Shown piece by piece: positions 56,666 to 64,000 of a stretch of DNA of 64,000 bases. The notes under the pieces were generated by a model that had not been told where the DNA came from, did no database searches, and was given only the letters and a program-made list of their open reading frames with translations. Position numbers and translations under genes: made by a program. Source of the stretch: Bacteroides rodentium JCM 16496 (GTDB lineage Bacteria; Bacteroidota; Bacteroidia; Bacteroidales; Bacteroidaceae); the NCBI RefSeq assembly GCF_000614125.1, contig NZ_BAKJ01000001.1, positions 152,489-216,488 on the forward strand, written 5' to 3'. Each line of letters starts with the position of its first letter. Position 1 is the stretch's first letter.

Positions 56666-57244
56666 TCAGGTGCACGAGCAGTTCCTTTTGGCGCGTTCCA
56701 GCTCTTTTCTTTCTTCTTCCGCCGCTTTCTTTTCCGCTTCGAGCCTCTTGTTTTTCTTCTGTTCGTTCTCTTCCAGTTTCTGGTTAATCAGACGGTCGGT
56801 TTCTTTCAGCAGGGAGCAGAGGCGGACGCTCAATTCTTTGTCGGTCTTCAGCAGTTTCTTCAGTTGTTCGAAGAGCTTCTTGACGGCACGCATCTCAATC
56901 CCTCCGGTGGTGGGGGTACCCATGTAGGCTGCACCTGCCATCAATCCTCCCATCAATCCTTCCAACAATCCTCCTGCTCCTGCCAGAGCCCATCTTGTGA
57001 GTCGTCTCAATATGTGGGGATTGCCTTCCCGGCATGCGCTTATCACCTTGACGAGCATTTCCGTTCTCGTCTCTGTTCTTTCCATCATCTCTCCGGCTGC
57101 CTGCCTGATGGCTTCCAGCCGTTCTACTCCGGCATCCGGCAGTTCTCCGGCCCACTTGGCGGCTTCTTCCTGGTCCCGTTCCATTTCACGGACCGTATTT
57201 TCGTTCAATCCCGTCAGGGAAAGTTCATCCTTTTCTTCTTTCAT
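56666..57244 (-). CDS. Hypothetical protein with glycine-zipper segment and C-terminal coiled coil
   Basis: Protein of 192 residues from ATG 57244, supported by a -7 box TACCTTTG (57275-57282, minus strand) that lies inside the longer open frame to 57355. Residues about 1-75 are helical and charged; about 82-110 form a small-residue-rich hydrophobic segment (LAGAGGLLEGLMGGLMAGAAY) with GxxxG spacing; the rest is a highly charged coiled coil (EENEQKKNKRLEAEKKAAEEE) ending in NCSCT. Glycine zippers occur in membrane-inserting and pore-forming proteins, but no family is recognised. It lies between the primase-like operon and the HU-related gene, in an accessory region. Function unknown. Confidence 0.7.
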   Translation of the reverse strand: MKEEKDELSLTGLNENTVREMERDQEEAAKWAGELPDAGVERLEAIRQAAGEMMERTETRTEMLVKVISACREGNPHILRRLTRWALAGAGGLLEGLMGGLMAGAAYMGTPTTGGIEMRAVKKLFEQLKKLLKTDKELSVRLCSLLKETDRLINQKLEENEQKKNKRLEAEKKAAEEERKELERAKRNCSCT

Positions 57245-57274
57245 TGTAGCTGTAAGTTCAATGTTTATGTGCTG

Positions 57275-57282
57275 CAAAGGTA
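57275..57282 (-). promoter_or_regulatory. Probable -7 box for the glycine-zipper protein gene
   Basis: Reads TACCTTTG on the minus strand, a match to TAnnTTTG, 30 bases before ATG 57244. It decides the start: translation from 57355 would need an upstream promoter. The 57245-57503 gap otherwise holds two TTCGCACGA direct copies and no gene. Confidence 0.5.
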
Positions 57283-57503
57283 ACTTCTTTTTCCTTTCTA
57301 CCCATAAATAATCCGTTTTAAACTTCACTTCGCACGAGTTCGCACGATTCGGCATCTGCCTCCTGGCGTTTTCCGCACCTTTGCCATGTCCTCAGGGGAA
57401 GAGGCGGGGATGCGGGACAGACGTCGCCCTCTTCTTCCCTCTCCTCTGCGGACAGAGAGCTCTCTTTTTTCTTTAAACTATTTACTGTTAAATTATTAAG
57501 ATT

Positions 57504-58019
57504 ATGTCAGTAACCTACAAACGTATGTTCCGCAAGAACCCGACCAAGACGGACGGCTCGGGTCTGTATCATCCCCAGCTCGTCATCTGGGGCAAGTCCG
57601 CCACGCTCGATACGCTCTCCATCCAGATGAAGGAGAATAGCTCCCTCAGCCTGGGCGACATCCGGAGCGTGCTGATAAACTTTGTCAGTGCCATGCGCAC
57701 GGAACTTTACAACGGGCATTCCGTCAACGTCGACGGTTTCGGTGTCTTCAGCCTCTCTGCCTCCACCGTGGGCACGGAGAACAAGAAAGACTGCCAGGCC
57801 GACAAGATAAAGGCTGTCCGCATCAATTTCCGTGCCTCCAGCGCCATCCGCCCCAGCCTCGACACCGCCACCACCCGCGCCGAAGAGCGCATAGATTTCG
57901 TGGATTTGGAAACGCAGCTCGCCCGTCTGAACCTGAAACCTTCGGAAGACGGCGAAGACAGCGGCGGTTCCGGCGGAGGAGGCTCGGACGGAGACCAGGG
58001 AGAGAATCCGCTGGGATAA
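57504..58019 (+). CDS. HU-related DNA-binding protein (Bacteroides-type)
   Basis: Protein of 171 residues. The first 125 residues match the HU/IHF-related group restricted to Bacteroidetes: VTYKRMFRKNPTKTDGSG, LGDIRSVLINFVSAMRTEL, NGHSVNVDGFGVFSLSAS and KAVRINFRASSAIRPSLD. The body should bind DNA as a dimer. The tail (residues 140-171) is an acidic, Gly/Ser-rich linker (EDSGGSGGGGSDGDQGENPLG) not found in plain HU. In Bacteroides this gene commonly precedes an N-acetylmuramoyl-L-alanine amidase gene, as here (155-base gap holding an inverted repeat). What it organises or regulates is unknown. Confidence 0.88.
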   Translation: MSVTYKRMFRKNPTKTDGSGLYHPQLVIWGKSATLDTLSIQMKENSSLSLGDIRSVLINFVSAMRTELYNGHSVNVDGFGVFSLSASTVGTENKKDCQADKIKAVRINFRASSAIRPSLDTATTRAEERIDFVDLETQLARLNLKPSEDGEDSGGSGGGGSDGDQGENPLG

Positions 58020-58031
58020 ACTTATTTACGA

Positions 58032-58140
58032 TTGGACGATTTACGATGTACGATTGAAATTCGTACTGTTAAATAATCGCACCTACGCAGGCATTTATGA
58101 TACGAAGAGTAATCTCAATCGTACATCGTCAAATCGTCAA
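58032..58140. repeat. Intergenic element with about 26-bp inverted repeats
   Basis: Arms 58032-58057 and 58115-58140 are near-complements built from CGATTTACGATGTACGATTGA. Same repeat family as the dgt-dut element (2274-2470) and the prfB leader, but with a different 57-base middle. It lies between the HU-related gene and the amidase gene. Confidence 0.75.
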
Positions 58141-58174
58141 TTACTACTCGCTACTAACAACTAATTACTAACCA

Positions 58175-58615
58175 ATGAGAAAAATCAACTACATCGTGGT
58201 GCATTGCTCCGCCACACGCGAAGACCGTTGCCTGACGGAGCACGACCTGCTGGCGGCACATCGCAGCCGCGGTTTCAAGTGTATCGGCTACCATTACTAC
58301 ATCCGCAAGGACGGCACAGTGCTCGGTACCCGCTCCCTGGAACTGCCCGGTGCGCATTGCCGCGGCCACAACGAACATTCCATCGGCATCTGCTATGAGG
58401 GCGGGCTTGACTGCCACGGATATCCCAAGGACACCCGCACGCCGGAACAGCGCTCGGCCCTCCGTCTGCTGGTGGCACAGCTGCTGAAGCACTTTCCCGA
58501 TGTCCGCGTCTGCGGCCACCGCGACCTCAGCCCCGACCTGAACGGGAACGGGGAGATTGAACCGGAGGAGTGGGTGAAGCAGTGCCCGTGCTTCGAGGTA
58601 AGCAAAGAACTGTAA
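58175..58615 (+). CDS. N-acetylmuramoyl-L-alanine amidase (Amidase_2 type)
   Basis: Protein of 146 residues with no signal peptide. It should cleave the bond between muramic acid and the peptide stem of peptidoglycan. Zinc-site residues are seen as His in IVVHCSATRE near residue 10, GYHYYIRKDGTV with its His, and His in VCGHRDLSPD (residue about 120), with the family's GTR-type loop (GTRSLELPGAHCRG). It resembles phage endolysins in size and lack of export signal. In Bacteroides this gene recurs beside an HU-related gene and smalltalk, so it is probably part of a fixed cassette. How it reaches the wall is unknown. Confidence 0.92.
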   Translation: MRKINYIVVHCSATREDRCLTEHDLLAAHRSRGFKCIGYHYYIRKDGTVLGTRSLELPGAHCRGHNEHSIGICYEGGLDCHGYPKDTRTPEQRSALRLLVAQLLKHFPDVRVCGHRDLSPDLNGNGEIEPEEWVKQCPCFEVSKEL

Positions 58616-58638
58616 AATCATTTAAAACACAGAACATT

Positions 58639-58743
58639 ATGAAGATAACAAAAGAAACCTGGAAAGACATCCTGAAGATTGTGGGCACCATCATTGCCAC
58701 CATAGCCAGTGTGCTGGGCGTGCAGGCGATGCCACTGCTGTAA
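58639..58743 (+). CDS. Smalltalk protein (34 residues)
   Basis: Short ORF MKITKETWKDILKIVGTIIA and so on, ending VQAMPLL; it has a charged N-terminus and one hydrophobic segment (about residues 13-30). It matches the smalltalk family, very short proteins found in Bacteroides next to HU-related and amidase genes. It starts 23 bases after the amidase stop and is likely co-transcribed. The size and single membrane segment would suit a holin-like or signalling role, but neither is shown. Confidence 0.8.
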   Translation: MKITKETWKDILKIVGTIIATIASVLGVQAMPLL

Positions 58744-58768
58744 AGCCGTTCGGTTTATTTTAAATTAG

Positions 58769-58804
58769 GCTTGCAGTAAGCCGGTGTATAGGCTTGCTGC
58801 AAGC
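58769..58804 (+). terminator. Hairpin after the smalltalk gene
   Basis: GCTTGCAGTAAGCC (58769-58782) pairs with 58791-58804 at 13 of 14 positions around an 8-base loop, followed by the T-rich stretch TGGTTCTTTCTT. Probably ends the HU-amidase-smalltalk transcript before the RHS gene. Confidence 0.6.
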
Positions 58805-58854
58805 TGGTTCTTTCTTGAGCACAAACATTCTACCAATATAAAATAATAATAATC

Positions 58855-61800
58855 ATGAAGAAGAATATACTATGGCTCGTCCTGCTGCTCTGTTCCTTGC
58901 AACTGCAAGCTCAAACAGAATCCATACAGCGTGTTAACATCAAATCTCCCGAAGTTGCCGCCTTTACCAAGGTGGGAGAAGTTCCGGTCAGCTTCTATAC
59001 GGGTGTTCCCCAGATTTCCATTCCCATCTACGAAGTGAAATGTGGCAAATTGAGACTTCCCATAACTCTGGACTATCAAGCCACTGCCATACAAGTGAAT
59101 CAGGAATCTACCTGGGTCGGCTTGAACTGGCTGCTGAACGCAGGCGGAGTAGTGACAACACAGATAACCAAACCCGAAGCGGGAACGCTGAAAAAGGACT
59201 GGGAGTTCTTGTACAATAGTCTGAATCTCCGTACAGTGAATACCGATGGCTTGGGACGCTTCTATAAAATGGACGGAAATCATGAAAGTGGTTGGCGCGG
59301 CAGTTATGGCTACAACCGTTTCAAATGCATTCCATATCCCAAGACAACCGACATATCTTTTGCACTTTATGCAAAAATGCTGGATAACCATGAAGGCGAG
59401 GCGCAATCCTATACAGCCGATTTCATGGGTCGGCATATAGAATTCATCTACCATCCGTTGCAGGAGAAGTTCATAGTAACGGGGAAGGGACCTATCGTAA
59501 AAATTGCGGGAGGAGCCACCGGCATATCCAAGATAACCGATGCCGACGGTATAGAATACACATTCGGAATCACAGAAACCAACTCTCCGGATTCTTATAC
59601 CACGGCTCCTTATGCCAAGCGGAACGTTTCGTATTACCTGACCCAAATAAAACATCCTGACGGGAAAACCATCCGTCTCAGCTATAAGCAATATGGCTCT
59701 ATCCGTATGTTGCCCGAATTGCAAGAGTACTGGCATTACGGTTTGACCAATACGGTTGATTATAAGGTTGAGAAACAACTCTCTGATTTAGTGAAGATAA
59801 ACAACTACTATTTATATGAGATAACAACCGATGAAGAAACAGTGCGCTTTAATGCAGGGACTCGTACCGACCTGATGGGAGGGCGTAAATTGGAAAGCAT
59901 TGAAATTAGAAGCAAGGCTGACCAACTGTTCAAGCGCTTCCGCTTTACGTACGATTATTTTGCAGGCAACGGTGTGGAGGCAATCGGCTTCGCGAATATT
60001 ACGAGAGCCGTAATCTTCTGCCAAACTACAGTTTGCTTTACTCGGATGCTGAGGTAAACAATCGCTTGCGCCTTGTTTCCTTGCAAGAAGAAACGATGGT
60101 AGGAAGTACGTTAAAGAAACTTCCGGCTCATCAGTTCACTTATCAAGGAGAGCTTCCCGGTAAAAGTTCCTCTGCATGCGACTATTGGGGACATTATAAC
60201 GGGCAGTCCAACAAGACGCTTCTGCCCCCTCTTTCCTTGGCAGGCGAAACGGGTTACAACAATTTCCCTTACTCCCTTCCTATGCAAACAGCCAACCGTA
60301 GGTGTAATCCTGCCACTATCACAGCCGGTATGCTTTCCCAAATTACTTACCCTACCGGCGGAAAGAGCAGTTTCAGTTACGAACCTCATTCTTTCACGAA
60401 CTACACCTATCTGAAGCTGGGACAGACAATATCCAATGCCAAGCCTTTGTCAGTTTATGCCATGACAAGTAACTGCAACTCGACCATCCCGGCAGTAAAC
60501 ACCGAACCCAAAGACTTCACCATAGAAAACGACATGCTTGTGGAGATGACCATTCGACATTCGTGTCCGGCAGAGTTGTCGTGGAGGGATATGCTGGGAA
60601 GTCCGGCAATGTTGATGGTCTATGACCAGCATCTTTCAAGTACAGCCATGCATCCCTATAAAATATGGGCACTTTCTCCGGCTGATACGCTTCGCGCGGA
60701 GGGGAAGGGAACAAAAGTGGTGAAACGTGTGGAGTTGGTTATGCTCCCGGCAGGCAAATACCAGCTACGCCCCCAGATTTCTGCACCCCAGATTACCCCT
60801 TACCCCAGTTTTCCCGGAGAAAAACGAGTGGAGATGTGGGTTAAAAGTACTAATTCCTTCATGTCCCAAGGTGGAGGGGTCCGGATTAGGGAGATTCGTC
60901 AGACGGACGGGAACGGGAATACAATCGTTTCCCAGTACGGCTATACCCAGGAGAGCGGCATGTCTTCGGGCCTGATGATGTATCCTTTGCGATTTTCACG
61001 CAACAAGCTCCAGGTCTATCAGGCAGAAGCAGGCCCGGGCCATAGTGAAGGCGGTAGTTCCATCGATCCCGTACCTCCTGCAGCAGTGCTGAAAAACTAT
61101 TGGTCGGTCCGGTCGGAGAATATGGCTTCCGGCAGGGGGACATTGGTGGGATACAGTCGGGTGACTCTGACACGCGGCAACGGCAAACAGGTTTATGAAT
61201 TCTGGAACAAGAACGACAAGAATTCTTCGTTTGACTTCTATCCGCCTTTTGATGACCCCCGTAACGGCAATTTGTTGCGTGAAGCGGTCTATTCGTCGAA
61301 CGGCAACTTGCAGCGCGAGACAGAAAACACCTACAGTGTGCTGAAAAAGGAACATCATTTTGTAAACGCCCTGGTAGAAGACATACATAGCGGTGCCGAA
61401 GGTTGCAGTAGTTCCGGAGTCGACAACAAATATGCGCACTCATGCGGTGGAGGCCGTGTGCTGTTCTGCATCTATCCTTCTTCCAGATTCTGGATTGAAT
61501 GTACCAACCGTATAGCCAAAGAATACACCGATAAAGGCGTATTGACTACCGAATACCGATATGCTTATAACCCATGGAACCTGCAGCCATCTGCCGTGCA
61601 GACAATTCATGATTCTTCCTTGAGCGAAACCGTGCATATGCTTTATCCGCAGAACTATGCAGGAAACGGTTATCCCCAAACTTTGGTGGACAATCACATA
61701 CTGAATGTGCCGATCGAAACGGTCAAAGTGACCGACCGGGCAGGAACATCAACAGTGACGGTCGGGGAACTGTACCGATATAACGAGAAAGGGCTGCTGA

Positions 61801-62354
61801 CTTCGCATTCCCGTCTCAAACTGTCTGCCCCGCTTGCCGTAGGCAGCTTCAAGTTCTCCAACAAAAGTATAGGGGTTATCGGTACCGATACGCTGACCAG
61901 GGGTATCTATTCCCCTTCGGCAGATTATAGCGCTGACGCTTCCTGCACCTATACTTCAGGCGGCAACTTATCCACAATAACGGAGAAGCAGACGCTGACC
62001 ACGGTCTATCTGTGGAGTTACAACAAGCAGCACGTTATTGCGGAAATAGCCAATACAACGTATGCCAAAGTCAAGGAAGCCCTGGGGTATACGGATGCCC
62101 AGATGACTACACTCGAAAATTCGGCCGCTCCGGACGTGGCTTCCGTCCGTAGCAAGCTGGATACCTATTACATGGGAACCGCCTCGCAAGTCACCACCTA
62201 TACCTGGTCGCCGTTCGTGGGCATTACCTCCGTAACCGGTCCGAACGGGAATATCACCCGCTACAGTTATGATGCCTTCGGCAGGCTGCAGAGTGTGACC
62301 GACCACGAAGGGAAGACCGTACAGGCCTATGAGTATAATTACAAGAACCAATAA
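58855..62354 (+). CDS. Secreted RHS/YD-repeat protein, frameshifted in this sequence
   Basis: About 1166 residues after repair. A signal peptide (residues 1-20, cut near LQLQAQ) is followed by a large beta-rich shell (SPEVAAFTKVGEVPVSFYTGVPQISIPIYEV, WVGLNWLLNAGGVVTT) and, at the C-terminus, YD-type repeats (GNITRYSYDAFGRLQSVTDHEGKTVQAYEYNYKNQ). The first frame stops at 60057; restoring a base near 59997 gives YESRNLLPNYSLLYSDAEVNNRL. RHS shells hold a toxic or variable C-terminal domain in other bacteria; here the protein ends in the YD repeat with no toxin domain, so the toxin, if any, would come from the partner gene. It is followed by that partner after 14 bases. Confidence 0.8.
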
Positions 62355-62368
62355 ACACCGATACAGTC

Positions 62369-64000
62369 ATGAGAAAGAAAATATATTGCCTGATAGCTCT
62401 GCTGATACTTGCCGTCCATGCCATGGCACAAGTGTCGTCACAAAACTATGTCCGCACCACTACAATGCTGAATGCCGACGGGAAAAAACTCTTGGATGAG
62501 ATAATCTATTACGACGGTCTGGGACGTCCGTTCCAGACTCTGCAGAAGGCATCGGAAAACAATGTCGTGAAAAGCCGTCTTGCCACCCTGCAGGAATATG
62601 ACGCCTTGGGCCGTGAAGCCAACTCCTGGTTGCCGATAGCTCCTGCTGCCGACTATACTGCCCCTGCCTCCTTCAAAAGCAGCGCACCGGGAAACTACGG
62701 CAATGATGCCGCTCCTTACAATCGCCCGGTCTATGAGAATTCTCCATTGAACCGACTGACCGAACAGTACGGTCCCGGTTCGGCATGGGCGAAACATCCG
62801 GCAAAGACAGCCTATACATCCAACACACTCGAATCGCCGTTGCACTGCATCCGGTATACGGTCAGCGGAAGCTCGTTGGCAGGCGGCACCAAATATCCTG
62901 CCGGAGAACTTGCCGTTGTTTGCGCTCAAGATGAAGACGGCCATCTCACTTACACCTTTACGGACAAGCAGGGACGTACCCTGCTCGTCCGCCGGATGAA
63001 CGGCAGTGCTCCGTATGACACCTATTACGTGTATGACGACCTGGGGCGATTGCGCTATGTACTTTCGCCGTCCGTCGATGGCAATATCGCCGTAGCCAAT
63101 CTGGCGCTGTATGCCTACCGCTACGAGTACGACAGTTTCGGTCGTTGCTCCAAGAAGTGGCTTCCGGGAGCCGGGAGTTCGGACTATACAGAATACGTCT
63201 ACGACCTTGCCGACCGCGTCAGCTTCACGCAGGACGGCAGGCAGCGTGCTGCCGGAGGCAATAAATGGATGTTCTATCTGTACGACGCTTTGGGACGATT
63301 GACCGGCAAGGGGAATGTACGGGAAAGAACGCCTCTTCAAGTCCGGTGGTACACGTACAGAACTTCTACGACAATTATGACTTTCTGTCGCAATCGGGAT
63401 TCACTAACCGTACTTGGTTTCCTGCCGCCACAGCGCAGGATAAGTCCAACGCCCGGAATTATCAGACGGGCAGCATCCTCTCCCTGCTTGGCGGCACGGG
63501 CAAGGTATATGTTGCCAACTATTATGACGTCAAAGGGAGGGTGACACGTACCGCCCGTTCGCAGCCGGACTTCTGCCTCAAGCAGGAGACTGCCTACACC
63601 TTTACGGGGAATCCTCAGACCATAAACGAATGGCACTACAAGGACGGTACGCCTACCGTAAGCGGGAAATATACCTATGCCTACGACTCGTGCGACCGCC
63701 CGGAAAGCGTGAAGTTTGACCTGAACCACAGCGGGACATCCATCACACTGGCAGCCTACACGTATGACAAGTTCGGCAGGCTCCAGAGCCGGGAGTTCCA
63801 TGGCGCAAGCACCAACAAGCTGACCTACGCCTACAACCTCCGCGGCTGGCTGACGGGTATCAGCGGAAGTAAGTTCACCCAGACTTTGTATTACAATACC
63901 GGCACCGGTGCTGCTAAGTACAACGGCAGCATCAGCAGTATGACGTGGAAGGCAGGGAATGAAAGCATTATCCGTGGCTACAAGTTCACTTACGACGGAG
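62369..64000 (+). CDS. Secreted DUF6443/RHS-repeat protein, cut by the window end, frameshifted
   Basis: Signal peptide 1-20 (cut near HAMAQ), then the DUF6443-type opening SSQNYVRTTTMLNADGKKLLDEIIYYDGLGRPFQTLQ and a series of YD repeats (EYDALGREANSWLP, TYYVYDDLGRLRYVLSP, YEYDSFGRCSKKWLP, YDLADRVSFTQDG, YLYDALGRLTGKG). The first frame stops at 63544; restoring a G near 63322 (GTACGGGGAAAG) gives GNVRGKNASSSPVVHVQNFYDNYDFL and the frame stays open to base 64000. The missing part should contain the RHS-associated core and the C-terminal tip, which in related proteins carries the effector and is followed by an immunity gene. The two RHS genes are probably one transcript. Confidence 0.8.

Noticed and set aside
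53791..58743. Prophage or integrative element
   Set aside because: The amidase, primase-like and HU-like genes suggest one, but no integrase, capsid, portal, tail, relaxase or attachment-site pair was found in the window.

Overview
The window looks like a chromosomal segment of a gut Bacteroides (Bacteroidales). The evidence is three SusC/SusD-type gene pairs, many outer-membrane lipoproteins, promoters with the Bacteroides -7 box TAnnTTTG, weak Shine-Dalgarno sequences, and Bacteroides-restricted families (HU-related protein, smalltalk protein, DUF4248, BT4734/VirE-N). No tRNA, rRNA, CRISPR array, insertion sequence or prophage was recognised.

Layout. 1-12.9 kb holds housekeeping genes: a GNAT acyltransferase of the glycine/ornithine-lipid type, divergent dgt and dut, a TPR protein / DUF4292 lipoprotein / EnvC-like M23 cluster, an M20 hydrolase, an acyl-CoA ligase and an M16 protease. 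13.5-24.2 kb is a first glycan locus: SusC, SusD, a GH9 enzyme, a DUF5009/HGSNAT-like membrane acyltransferase, a GHL10-type lipoprotein and a CBM9-like protein. 24.4-30.2 kb holds prfB, a 44-residue membrane protein, a CYTH protein, an MgtC/DUF4010 protein and a beta-barrel receptor. 30.4-39.0 kb (minus strand) is a second glycan locus: SusC, SusD, GH3, GH144-like. 39.1-39.9 kb is a VapBC-like toxin-antitoxin module. 40.0-53.5 kb (minus strand) is a third glycan locus with a membrane-anchored regulator, SusC, SusD, a GH43-like enzyme, GH144-like and GH3. 53.8-58.7 kb is an accessory cassette: BT4734/VirE-N, DUF3987, DUF4248, a glycine-zipper protein, an HU-related protein, an amidase and smalltalk. 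58.9-64 kb carries two secreted RHS/YD-repeat proteins, the second cut by the window end.

Function. The second and third glycan loci both pair a GH144-like enzyme (the endo-beta-1,2-glucanase family) with a closely related GH3 beta-glucosidase, so both are predicted to use beta-1,2-glucan or its oligosaccharides. Only the third has an obvious regulator. The cassette at 53.8-64 kb combines replication-like proteins, a nucleoid-type protein, a peptidoglycan amidase and RHS proteins, and is the least explained part of the window.

Quality warning. Sixteen genes are interrupted by about 21 frameshifts. Nearly all are best explained by loss of one base in a short run, and each restored gene matches a full-length family member. 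They are treated here as single genes with probable sequencing errors, not pseudogenes.
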